From Capsulimonas sp. (GTDB lineage Bacteria; Armatimonadota; Armatimonadia; Armatimonadales; Capsulimonadaceae): a stretch of 15,308 bases of DNA. The position numbers and the translations under genes are program-made. Shown one piece after another: positions 1 to 7,553 of the stretch. The notes beneath the pieces are model-generated. The model was given only the letters and a program-made list of their open reading frames with translations, did no database searches and was not told the DNA's origin. Each line of letters starts with the position of its first letter. Position 1 is the stretch's first letter. Location: assembly GCA_025963815.1 (NCBI GenBank), contig JAOQAA010000267.1:1-15308 (forward strand), given 5' to 3'.

Positions 1-1
1 G

Positions 2-1312
2 TCGGTGCTGCGGATTGTCGGCGATGTGGACGGGGCGCAGACGGGGGATCTGGGCGAAGTCATATGGACTGCTTATACGACGGACGACAAGACGACGCCG
101 GCGACCGTGGCGCCGCTCAATTTGAACGGCAAGAGCTTTCTGCAGTTCGAGAAAATTCGGTTTGTGGGCGGGAACGCGGCATCGTCGATCGCATCCATTG
201 TGAATGCGCTGACGCTGACGTCTACGAATATTACGTTTTTGGACTGCACGTTCGAGGGAGTGGCGGCCAGTAATTCGAGCCGAATGGTGCTGATTTCCGG
301 GGCGGCGGGGGTGACGCAGAATATTCTGTTCGATCGCTGCTTGTTCAAGTCATATACTCCGGCAAGCGTTGTTCTCATCAGCACGCCGACATCCACGACG
401 GGAGCGGACTGGGATGTCGGGGTTGAGTTTCGCAACTGCCGGATCGATGCCGGAGGGGGAGGAACGGTCTTCGCCATCACGCCGTCCGCAGCGGGAAATA
501 CGTTCAAGCCGGGCGGACTGCTCATTCGAAACTGCACCATAAACGGCGGAGCGACGGGGGTGCTTGCCTCCGCAGGCAGTTCCCTCACCGTGCCGATCCG
601 TGTGGAGAACTCGGTGATTGTCGGGGCTGCGGCGGGGGTGAGCGCGAATGCGTCTGGACAGATCGTCGAAAGCTTCTGCTATATCTGCGCCAACACGCCG
701 CGTACCCTGGTGACGGCGGCCAATTCGCAGACCGGGCCGGTGTGGTATCCGAGCCTTCAGATCGGACATGAGGCGATTGCCGGTCAGCAGCAGCGTCCTT
801 ACTTGTATCCCGGCGCTGGGTCGAATGTGCTGGGGTTTGGCGCCGATGCGACTTATACGGCGCCGGCCTACGACCTGGCTAATCTTCCCCGGCCGGCCGG
901 CGGTGGATCGACACTGGCGGCGGCGGGATGTTTCGAGCGGCACGGAACGGGAGCGGGTTCCGCCACGAACGCGGACGGCGGCTCCGGGAAGTGTCTGAAG
1001 ATCACGGGCCCAGGAGATCAAGAATTTCAGCTGGCGATGGACGCCGTCTCCACGGTGATTACGGTCAAGGTTCTGTGGGACAGTGGGCACGGCGATACGA
1101 ACAAGCCACAAGCCTCGCTGCTCGCCAACGCCGAGATCGGGTACGCGGGCGAAACGAAGACGGCGGCCGGTATCGCGGGCAGCGCGTATGAGACACTCAC
1201 GTTTACGGCGTTTACTCCGACCGCGAAGGGTGTCGTGACCCTGCGCCTTTTCTCTCGCTCCGCTTCTGGAACCGGGAACGCTTACTTCGATACCGTCACG
1301 CGTACGCCTTAG
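2..1312 (+). CDS. Right-handed beta-helix virion/tail protein (5' end outside window)
   Basis: The frame is open to the left edge, so the N-terminus is probably missing. The GTG at 5 is only the first possible start inside the window and has no visible ribosome site. Residues about 45-235 (counted from position 5) show the regular short-strand pattern of a parallel beta-helix, with recurring Asn-Cys rungs such as FLDCTF, FDRCLF, FRNCRI, IRNCTI and VENSVI. From about residue 308 to the end the sequence changes to a jelly-roll-like module ending in FDTVTRTP. Phage tailspikes, fibres and neck-associated proteins often have this layout, where the helix binds or degrades a surface glycan. Extracellular polysaccharide lyases share the fold, and I see no catalytic motif that decides between them. 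The next gene starts 15 bases after the TAG stop, so the two are probably cotranscribed. The fold is fairly secure; the virion role comes from context. Confidence 0.75.
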   Translation, partial: SVLRIVGDVDGAQTGDLGEVIWTAYTTDDKTTPATVAPLNLNGKSFLQFEKIRFVGGNAASSIASIVNALTLTSTNITFLDCTFEGVAASNSSRMVLISGAAGVTQNILFDRCLFKSYTPASVVLISTPTSTTGADWDVGVEFRNCRIDAGGGGTVFAITPSAAGNTFKPGGLLIRNCTINGGATGVLASAGSSLTVPIRVENSVIVGAAAGVSANASGQIVESFCYICANTPRTLVTAANSQTGPVWYPSLQIGHEAIAGQQQRPYLYPGAGSNVLGFGADATYTAPAYDLANLPRPAGGGSTLAAAGCFERHGTGAGSATNADGGSGKCLKITGPGDQEFQLAMDAVSTVITVKVLWDSGHGDTNKPQASLLANAEIGYAGETKTAAGIAGSAYETLTFTAFTPTAKGVVTLRLFSRSASGTGNAYFDTVTRTP

Positions 1313-1315
1313 TCC

Positions 1316-1323
1316 AAGGGAGG
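1316..1323 (+). promoter_or_regulatory. Strong Shine-Dalgarno site for the repeat protein gene
   Basis: An AAGGGAGG sequence lies four bases before the ATG at 1328, directly after the stop of the upstream gene. It fixes the start of the downstream gene and indicates standard SD-led translation in this element. Confidence 0.75.
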
Positions 1324-1327
1324 AACC

Positions 1328-2062
1328 ATGCCGGACCCCAATAATTTCGACTATTTCCGGCGCAGCGAACTGGCGAAGTCCGGCGGCGACGGCTCATTCG
1401 GTCTGGACTACGCCGTGCGCGGCGAGCCGGTGGGAGCCATCAGCGCCGCAGCGGCGACCGTGTATGCGCTGACGCCCACTGGCATCCCCAGCACGTCCGC
1501 GCTCGGCGTCCCATCGCTTTCCATGTCCTATCTGCTGACGCCCACTGGCATCTCGTCCAGTGAGACATTCGGGCCGCCGTCATATACGGGAGCGATGGTG
1601 AACCAGGGCTCGCTCGTGACGCAGATCGGTGTGGAGATTGCGGCGACGGCGGTGTCGGGATCGGCGCGCGTCACGGCGGCGCATCTGGAAGTGGCGGCCC
1701 AGATGTCCGGCGGCATGGTCCGCGTGACGGCGGCGAACGCGGAGGTTGCGGCGACGATGTCCCGGACGGAGGTGCGCGTCACGGCGATTTCGCGTGAAAC
1801 GGCGGCGTGGATGTCGGGCGCCAATGTCCGCGTGACCGCGATCAGTATCGAGTACGCGCTCGGTCCGCTGCCGCCGGGTGTCGTTATCCCGCCGCCGGGG
1901 ACCATGCTCGACCCGCTGCCGCCCACCTGCGACTGCTGCGCCGGCCAATGGATGACGGGCGATCTGCCGCCGACACTCTGGGACGATGGCGTCGCCCCCC
2001 TCACTTCATGGGACAGCGCCGCCGCGCCCGCGACAACCTGGACAATGCCTGATTGCTGTTAA
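1328..2062 (+). CDS. Repeat-containing phage structural protein with Cys-rich C-terminus
   Basis: This encodes 244 aa starting at ATG 1328 after a strong Shine-Dalgarno site. Residues about 46-88 hold two copies of a 22-residue unit with LTPTGI..S....G.PS; part of the unit is identical at DNA level (19 bases). Residues 95-184 hold five copies of an 18-residue unit with consensus (V/A)RVTA....E.A. The C-terminus is Pro-rich and carries CDCC and a final DCC, plus short TLWDD/TSWDS/TTW motifs. From memory, both repeat types resemble repeats in phage tail fibre or appendage proteins. The position between a beta-helix protein and a large propeller-type protein supports a virion role. No signal peptide or membrane segment is visible. 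The exact function is unknown; the Cys residues could bind metal or form crosslinks. Confidence 0.75.
   Translation: MPDPNNFDYFRRSELAKSGGDGSFGLDYAVRGEPVGAISAAAATVYALTPTGIPSTSALGVPSLSMSYLLTPTGISSSETFGPPSYTGAMVNQGSLVTQIGVEIAATAVSGSARVTAAHLEVAAQMSGGMVRVTAANAEVAATMSRTEVRVTAISRETAAWMSGANVRVTAISIEYALGPLPPGVVIPPPGTMLDPLPPTCDCCAGQWMTGDLPPTLWDDGVAPLTSWDSAAAPATTWTMPDCC
1468..1552 (+). repeat. 22-codon tandem repeat encoding LTPTGI units
   Basis: A 19-base sequence (GCTGACGCCCACTGGCATC) occurs at 1468-1486 and again at 1534-1552, exactly 66 bases apart. The encoded units read LTPTGIPSTSALGVPS and LTPTGISSSETFGPPS. This is an in-frame protein-level tandem repeat with one well-conserved DNA block. Confidence 0.85.
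1610..1879 (+). repeat. Five 54-base repeats encoding 18-residue VRVTA...E.A units
   Basis: Five consecutive 18-residue units cover residues 95-184 of the host protein. They begin SLVTQIGVEIA, ARVTAAHLEVA, VRVTAANAEVA, VRVTAISRETA and VRVTAISIEYA. The first and last units are the most diverged. The DNA repeats the core GCGCGTCACGGCG / CGCGTGACGGCG with synonymous change, which points to older amplification under protein-level selection. Confidence 0.85.
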
Positions 2063-2074
2063 GCGAGGACCACC

Positions 2075-5000
2075 ATGCCACCTATTTCCACTACGTTTTC
2101 ACAGCAGCGCCGCTTTGACGGCTTGGATCTGTTTCACATTCCCGAGGACTTGCCCGTAGGGGCGGTGCAGCAGGCGGATAATCTTTATATCGATGGCGGC
2201 GAGCTGGTGACGCGTCCTGGGAAGCTCGGTATGTTCAACACGCCGCTTCATGATCCGGATCCGCCGTACGCGCGGAGGGTTCTGCATGCGCCGCTGGCGT
2301 TTGTGCAAAGTAACGGGGTGCGGCAGATCTTGTTTGTCGCGAAAGGCGCTCTTTATAAGACGATCAAAGGCGCGTCGGATTGGACCGAGATCAAGCTCAA
2401 CGACGCAACCCACTTTGCGCTGGCAAGCGAGAGCGTGCAAATGGCGCGCGTCGGGAAGTATGTGTATCTCGTGGATGGGCAGACGAGTTCGCCGCTGTAC
2501 CGGATCGATCTGGATCAGACGCCGTCTGCCGCAGTCGCCACGACCCCGGACGCGCCGGCCACGGCGCTTTCCGTTAGTCTGAAAAACATTCCGATCGAGA
2601 ACTTTGGTAGTCTTACGGGATGGAGTTCGCGGTCGGCTCCCTCGCCGCCGTCACTGCCATTGACTCCGGATAACCTCCTGCGCAATGGAAGTCTCGGCAA
2701 GGCGGGCGGCGGCGATCCGGTCATTCCCGATTACTGGGATAGTATCGGCGTCGCAGACCCCGACTCACGGACCGTGGGCAGTGTCGGCGGGCGTATGACG
2801 CCGTTTGACGGGGCTTATGCGCTGCTGCTCGACGACCCCGGCGAAGGGATCATTCAGAAGGTCCCCGCGCCGACCTATCCTAATGGTCAGCGCGGATCGG
2901 CGCGTGTTTATGAGTTTGAGGGGCAATTCCATCAGGCGGACCGCACGGGCGGATCGAGCGTAGTCGTTACGCTGTATGGAATGGACTCAACGGACAATAT
3001 TCTGGGACAGACCTCCGTGGAGCTGACGTTTCCCTATAATCCAGATACTTCGGTAACGGGGTGGGTGCGATCGCGGGTGACGCTCTCGCTGACCGGTCTG
3101 CCAATCAATCCTGACCAGATGGGTCTCGAGATGCGCGGCGGCGACAGCAATCGACGAGGATTGGATACGATCTACATCGATCATGTTTCACTGAGGGCTG
3201 TGGACAATCATCTGGTCTTCGCACGTTCGGCAAACTCGTTTACGCTGTCCTCCAGCGATATCTACCAGGGCGGAAATTATATTTGGAAAGACTATGCGCC
3301 AAAGGTAAGCTTCAGCGGATCGAACGTCGTGGCGCTGGCGTACTCGTCACCCAACACAACAGTTCGGCCCAGCCTTCGCCTGGTGTTTCACAAGGAAGGC
3401 GACGCCGACACGATCTTATATCCCACGAACCTGCTCACTTTTAGCCCGGATGGGACATACGCAAGCGCGGATATTACCACCGTTCCCCTGGATGTGCGAT
3501 TGAATGTCGATCGACTTTACATCCAGATCGACGGTGATATGACGGGAGCGGACGCCAATAATCTGTTCACAATCGGGCCGCTCAGCGCCGCCGGTAATCT
3601 GGCGATCAGCGACGGCGTGAGCGTCAGCGCGGGGCCGTACCAGTATGTCTTTACCGAGGTGCAGTCGACGACGGACGGCGATATCGAAAGCGATCCGTCG
3701 CCGATCTCCAACGCTGTGTCCGCGACCGGACTGAAGGCGATCGCGACGATGACACTGCCGACTCCCTCCGGCGGCGCCGCCACCAAATTTTATCATATCT
3801 ATCGGTATGGCGGGCTGTACGGCGATGCGGTGGGTCGTTTGGTGGCGCGTGTCCCCGTGGGAAGCGGTCCGGACGTGACGGTCTATGACGACGCGCATTC
3901 TTACCTCTGGAGCAATTCCCTGCGTACGTTCACGGACAATACTCCCGATGGTGCGCTGCTGCTGGCGTCGACACTGATCACCGGGCGCGGCAAACCGCCC
4001 AGCGGCGCGCGGGCGCTTTGTGAATGGCAGGGGCGGCTGTGGCTTGCGGTGGGATCGACGCTGTGGGGATCGTGGCTGATCACGGGGGATACGCCGGGGG
4101 CGCTTTATTACAACGCGGTGTCGTATCCAGACGATCCGAGCGCTGCGATCAAAGGGTTTCGGGCTTCGGTCGGCGGGCTGGACAACGACCCGATCCAGCA
4201 GCTGATCCCGCTTTCCACGGCGCTGATCATCCTGAAGCAGCGATCGGTCTGGATGCTGACCGGGTTCGACAGCTCCGACTTCCAGCTGTCCGGACACTAT
4301 TTGAAAGCGGGCGTGGGCTGCCTTGCGCCGCGCGCGGCGGCGCTAGTGGAGGGTCGGCTCTGGTTCCTGGGGCCTAATGGGCTTTATGAGTTCGATGGCG
4401 GGGATGAGATCAATCCGCGCAGTCTTCCCATCGAGCGGGCTCTGAACCCGCCGCACTCCTCCGGGCCGCCGATTTCATCAGAGGCTTACGCCGGCGTGTC
4501 GATGATTTATCATGGCCGTCGCCTTTATCTGTTCGCGCCCTTGCCGGGCGACTCATCGAACACGGTTGCGTATGTGTGGGACAGCCGCCAGAACGGCTGG
4601 ACGCGTTATCTGCAAATGAACGTGACCGGGGCGGCAAGCCTGTCCACGGCCGCCGATACGGACGATCTGTTTCTGGCTGGATCGGATGGACAGCTTTACC
4701 AGCTGACCGGAGAGGGGGACCGGGCGACGCCGTCGGTTCTAGAAGCGAGCGCGGCGCCCATTGCCTTCGCCTTCGCGTCGCGCGGCTTTGGGCGGGAGGA
4801 GAGCGGCGGGCAGTACTGGCGGACCAATCGGCCGGTGCGTGTGTACGCTTCGGTGGAAACGGAGGAAAGCGTGGATCTGACAATGGGCGTGTCCTGTTCG
4901 GGATGTGAGGCGACGATGGCGCAGACCTATACGGTGGACGGCGCGGCGTCGTTCCGGGTGAAGGTTCCGAGCGGCGTGCGCGGACTGGTGACGACTGTCA

Positions 5001-5080
5001 CGCTTTCGGGCGCCTCTCGGAAGCCGGTGCGGATCGCGTCCGTCGCGGTTGAAAGCGCGGAAGGAGGCTCCGATGGCTAA
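2075..5080 (+). CDS. Large virion structural protein with beta-propeller-like C-terminal region
   Basis: The product is 1001 aa. The ATG at 2075 has GAGGA five bases upstream. The N-terminus includes short blocks ADNLYIDGGELVTRPGK and LYKTIKG, typical of podovirus-like structural proteins. Residues about 200-365 form a jelly-roll/carbohydrate-binding-like module starting NLLRNGSLG and ending before VSLRAVD. Residues about 375-510 look like a second similar module, and about 511-590 like a fibronectin-type stretch (YVFTEVQSTTDGDIES, FYHIYRYG). From about 637 on, recurring blade-like segments (LCEWQGRLWLAVG, IILKQRSVWMLTGF, GRLWFLGPNGLYEFDGG) suggest a beta-propeller. These features fit a tail or portal-proximal structural protein on the particle surface. 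The TAA stop overlaps the next start (ATGGCTAA), implying translational coupling. No enzyme motif was recognised. Confidence 0.8.
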   Translation: MPPISTTFSQQRRFDGLDLFHIPEDLPVGAVQQADNLYIDGGELVTRPGKLGMFNTPLHDPDPPYARRVLHAPLAFVQSNGVRQILFVAKGALYKTIKGASDWTEIKLNDATHFALASESVQMARVGKYVYLVDGQTSSPLYRIDLDQTPSAAVATTPDAPATALSVSLKNIPIENFGSLTGWSSRSAPSPPSLPLTPDNLLRNGSLGKAGGGDPVIPDYWDSIGVADPDSRTVGSVGGRMTPFDGAYALLLDDPGEGIIQKVPAPTYPNGQRGSARVYEFEGQFHQADRTGGSSVVVTLYGMDSTDNILGQTSVELTFPYNPDTSVTGWVRSRVTLSLTGLPINPDQMGLEMRGGDSNRRGLDTIYIDHVSLRAVDNHLVFARSANSFTLSSSDIYQGGNYIWKDYAPKVSFSGSNVVALAYSSPNTTVRPSLRLVFHKEGDADTILYPTNLLTFSPDGTYASADITTVPLDVRLNVDRLYIQIDGDMTGADANNLFTIGPLSAAGNLAISDGVSVSAGPYQYVFTEVQSTTDGDIESDPSPISNAVSATGLKAIATMTLPTPSGGAATKFYHIYRYGGLYGDAVGRLVARVPVGSGPDVTVYDDAHSYLWSNSLRTFTDNTPDGALLLASTLITGRGKPPSGARALCEWQGRLWLAVGSTLWGSWLITGDTPGALYYNAVSYPDDPSAAIKGFRASVGGLDNDPIQQLIPLSTALIILKQRSVWMLTGFDSSDFQLSGHYLKAGVGCLAPRAAALVEGRLWFLGPNGLYEFDGGDEINPRSLPIERALNPPHSSGPPISSEAYAGVSMIYHGRRLYLFAPLPGDSSNTVAYVWDSRQNGWTRYLQMNVTGAASLSTAADTDDLFLAGSDGQLYQLTGEGDRATPSVLEASAAPIAFAFASRGFGREESGGQYWRTNRPVRVYASVETEESVDLTMGVSCSGCEATMAQTYTVDGAASFRVKVPSGVRGLVTTVTLSGASRKPVRIASVAVESAEGGSDG

Positions 5081-5663
5081 GCGTCCCCCGTTCTATCACA
5101 TCCCGGGCGGCGGGCCTCCGCATCCGGTGCGGGACGCGCAGATCAAGGCGCTGACGCAGACATCGGCGAAAGGTCAGACGGCGGCGCGCCCGGCGATTGC
5201 GCCTATTCTCACCGCCGCGCCCGCCGCCTCGTTCACGGCGTCGGCGCCGCTGCGGCTGGCGAACGGCGTTCTCACCCTTACTGCGGCGTCCGGCGCTCAG
5301 GGGGGCTACTTGATCCAGTCGGACTGGATCGCCTTCAGCGCCAAGGAGCCGGCGCTCGGCAGTCCGACGCTGGACGGGCAGGCGCTCGTCTCCACCATGG
5401 CGGGCGCGCGTTCGTGGGCGTCATTCCCAGTGGTTCCGAGCTTTGCCGACTCGGAAGTCCCGGTGGGATTGGTCAACGGCGTCAACACAGTCTTCGCATT
5501 GGCGCATGCGCCCCTCGCCGGGAGCGCGCATGTCTATGTCGGCGCGAGCGCGACGGCGCTTCAGCGGCTCGCGCCGTCCCAATACAGTGTGATTGGAACG
5601 GCGCTCACTTACACGACGGCGCCGCTCACGGGGGCGGCGCTGCTGGTCGATTATCGATATTAG
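5073..5663 (+). CDS. Phage tail/baseplate-type protein with VNGVNTVF...DYRY domain
   Basis: This encodes 196 aa from ATG 5073, chosen because AAGGAGG sits five bases upstream. A TTG at 5049 would add eight residues but has no ribosome site. The start overlaps the upstream stop by eight bases, so translation is probably coupled. The first 60 residues are Ala/Pro-rich and probably flexible. Residues about 120-196 contain SEVPVGLVNGVNTVFALAHA followed by a pattern ending TTAPLTGAALLVDYRY. That is a recurrent C-terminal domain in phage tail, baseplate and structural proteins ('G.vNG.Nt.FtL...P....lYv...DYRY'). Its molecular job in the particle is not settled by sequence. It probably works with the 1001-aa protein. 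Confidence 0.78.
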   Translation: MAKRPPFYHIPGGGPPHPVRDAQIKALTQTSAKGQTAARPAIAPILTAAPAASFTASAPLRLANGVLTLTAASGAQGGYLIQSDWIAFSAKEPALGSPTLDGQALVSTMAGARSWASFPVVPSFADSEVPVGLVNGVNTVFALAHAPLAGSAHVYVGASATALQRLAPSQYSVIGTALTYTTAPLTGAALLVDYRY

Positions 5664-5674
5664 CGAGAAAGCAT

Positions 5675-5681
5675 AAAGGAG
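5675..5681 (+). promoter_or_regulatory. Shine-Dalgarno site aimed at ATG 5688, not at TTG 5694
   Basis: AAAGGAG is followed by six bases and then ATG at 5688, an ideal spacing. The codon directly after that ATG is TGA. The first usable start in the same frame is TTG at 5694, twelve bases from the site. The site therefore argues that the ancestral start was ATG 5688. Confidence 0.7.
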
Positions 5682-5693
5682 CATACCATGTGA

Positions 5694-6422
5694 TTGTTTG
5701 ACGGCCTCATTGGAGGCGGCTCGGATTACAACGCCGGCAAGTATGGCGGCATGGCGGACGACTACCAGCATAAGGCAGATATTTACGCCGGCAATCTCGG
5801 CGGGCAAATCTCTCAGTATGGCGATATTGCGAACGGGGGACGGTCGGCTTACAACCGATATACTCCGGCCTATTACGGAGCGATCGACGCGAGCGTGAAG
5901 CGGCTTCAGCAGAACCCGTTCACGCAGCAAAGCCACGATTCTTATCTGGCGAACCGCATGGGCGCGACGACCGCAGCATACAACCAGTCGCGCGCGTCCA
6001 TGGCCAAGAACGGCTACCTGCGTGGGTTGGATACGCCTGAAAGCGGCGGCGCGTCCAGCGCCTACGCCGGCAACGACGCCTACCTGCAAAATCAGCAGCT
6101 CGGCCGGCTGAACTCGGCGGAGAACGGCTACGCCGACTGGGCCGGAAACGAACAGAACAGCCGCGAACAGCAGCTGACGTCGCTGCTGGGAGGCGTGCGG
6201 TCAGACGGTCTGAGCCAGTGGAATTCCGGCCTGGGCAGCCAGGCCTCCGGAAACCAGTGGCTGTCGAATACTTATGACAATAGGGCGCAGCGGTATTACG
6301 CCATGCAGCAGCAGGCCCAGCAGATGCAGCAGCAGGACAGCTTCGGTTTCGGAGACCTTATCGGCGGCGCGGCGTCCCTCTACGGCGCCGGCGCGTTCGG
6401 ACATGGTCCCAAGAAGCCGTAG
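5694..6422 (+). CDS. Putative internal/ejection-type virion protein; second codon of the best start is TGA
   Basis: The frame from TTG 5694 gives 242 aa. The best ribosome site points to ATG 5688, but the next codon is TGA, so the gene reads ATG-TGA-TTG-TTT-GAC. If TGA were one base different (for example GGA), the product would begin MGLFDGLIGGG, a common style of phage protein N-terminus. The protein is rich in Gly, Tyr, Gln and Asn. It has a central helical stretch (residues about 60-115, VKRLQQNPFTQQSHDSYL), a Gln-rich patch near 205-215 (QQQAQQMQQQ) and a hydrophobic Gly/Ala-rich end (DLIGGAASLYGAGAFG). This resembles podovirus DNA-ejection or internal virion proteins, but no specific family is certain. 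It is expressed from the TTG by weak initiation or reinitiation, or it is inactivated by a recent nonsense change. Confidence 0.65.
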   Translation: MFDGLIGGGSDYNAGKYGGMADDYQHKADIYAGNLGGQISQYGDIANGGRSAYNRYTPAYYGAIDASVKRLQQNPFTQQSHDSYLANRMGATTAAYNQSRASMAKNGYLRGLDTPESGGASSAYAGNDAYLQNQQLGRLNSAENGYADWAGNEQNSREQQLTSLLGGVRSDGLSQWNSGLGSQASGNQWLSNTYDNRAQRYYAMQQQAQQMQQQDSFGFGDLIGGAASLYGAGAFGHGPKKP

Positions 6423-6463
6423 TCGATCTGCGGCATGGAAATGAATATCGGAGGAATGGAACG

Positions 6464-7462
6464 ATGGCTGGAATTTTAGACCTTTTGCTCAAGGGGGCGG
6501 CCGGGTATGGACAGGGGAGGCAGCAGCTCTTCGCCGATCGCAAGACAGAGTGGGATAATGAGGAGGCGAAGGCCCGCTACGATGCAGCGCTGGCGCGCGA
6601 AACAGAAGCGACGAAGCGCGATCAAGATGAGAGGGACCGTAGATACAATCTCGAATTACAGAAGCAGCTTGGTGACGAAAAATATCGGAAAGATAATATG
6701 GCGATCGATGGATTGACCGGGTATGAGGGTTTCATGAGAAGCACTGCCCCAAAGAACTGGGGAAAAGCAACCGAGAAATGGAACAAACTATACGATACCA
6801 CCTTTACCGCTCCTGATGTTAATGACACCACATATTTAAATCCGGCAAACTTACAGGATCGCGCCAATATTACCACTGGCTACGGGCTAGGGGAATTCTC
6901 GCCGGGTGATCTGCCTCTGTTACAGCAGCGTCACAACATCGGCCATGGCGATCAATGGCGGATCCCGATGCGGAACAAGAACTTCGGTTTCAATCCCAAG
7001 GTTCTCGATCTTCTGACCGACGCCATCAAACGTGGCGACCCCAGCTTCAATGGACATCCGCGCACGGACTTTCTTGGCCCGAACGGACAGATTGCACAGG
7101 TTCCGGATCTTCCCGTATCGCCGGAGGTGCAGTCGCAGTTCAACCATGACACGGCGCGTTATCAGGCCGTCAAGCCGCACGCACGCGCCGGCGCCTATGT
7201 TCCGCCGGGAGGCAAAGCCCCGATGGATCCGTTCAATTCGCTCTATGCGATCGAACGGCTTCCTGGCTATGATGGGATGGGGCAAAACCCGGCGCTGGGA
7301 TTTGGCAGGCTATGGGATAGCCCCCTGTTAGGGGGCGCCGCGCCGGAGCAGCATCAGAAGCCAGCGCCAAGACGAATGACGCGGGTTTCGGCGTCCGGGC
7401 TCAGGCGCCCCGCCCAAGTTCCGTACGCACCACCGCTTCCGGGGCGCTTACGGAAAGGATAA
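6464..7462 (+). CDS. Putative internal virion protein with N-terminal coiled coil
   Basis: The product is 332 aa from ATG 6464, with GGAGG nine bases upstream. The first 20 residues are hydrophobic and Gly-rich (GILDLLLKGAAGYGQG), echoing the previous protein. Residues about 22-85 are a long charged helix likely to form a coiled coil (AKARYDAALARETEATKRDQ, then DERDRRYNLELQKQLGDEK). The remainder is unrecognised, and the last 45 residues are Pro/Arg-rich. Position after the putative ejection protein and before two giant polyvalent proteins suggests an internal or ejected virion protein. The stretch about 6640-6860 is visibly more A/T-rich than the flanking genes. A terminator begins 25 bases after the stop, so this gene closes the transcription unit. 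Function is not known from sequence. Confidence 0.7.
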   Translation: MAGILDLLLKGAAGYGQGRQQLFADRKTEWDNEEAKARYDAALARETEATKRDQDERDRRYNLELQKQLGDEKYRKDNMAIDGLTGYEGFMRSTAPKNWGKATEKWNKLYDTTFTAPDVNDTTYLNPANLQDRANITTGYGLGEFSPGDLPLLQQRHNIGHGDQWRIPMRNKNFGFNPKVLDLLTDAIKRGDPSFNGHPRTDFLGPNGQIAQVPDLPVSPEVQSQFNHDTARYQAVKPHARAGAYVPPGGKAPMDPFNSLYAIERLPGYDGMGQNPALGFGRLWDSPLLGGAAPEQHQKPAPRRMTRVSASGLRRPAQVPYAPPLPGRLRKG

Positions 7463-7486
7463 GCCCCCTTCCTCAATCACAAATCA

Positions 7487-7516
7487 GCAGCCGCGCAAGC
7501 GGCCGCTTTTTTATTT
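7487..7516 (+). terminator. Rho-independent terminator after the structural gene block
   Basis: GCAGCCGC (7487-7494), loop GCAA, then GCGGCCGC (7499-7506) form an 8-bp stem with one A/C mismatch, followed by TTTTTTATTT. It lies in the 91-base gap between two genes. It separates the structural block from the first giant gene. Confidence 0.85.
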
Positions 7517-7553
7517 GTGTCTCTGTTTCTCTTTTTGACCGTGTGAGGCGTCC

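Noticed and set aside
3416..4297. Long antisense ORF (293 codons) and several others on the minus strand
   Set aside because: They are fully inside well-supported + strand genes, read as Arg-rich low-complexity sequence, and are expected by chance in GC-rich DNA.
5049..5072. TTG start adding eight residues to the DYRY-domain protein
   Set aside because: AAGGAGG sits five bases before ATG 5073, which is the better start.
5688..6422. General reassignment of TGA to an amino acid in this genome
   Set aside because: Thousands of codons in the long genes contain no other in-frame TGA that I noticed, so the standard code explains the genes. It is kept only as a possible reading of the single ATG-TGA site.
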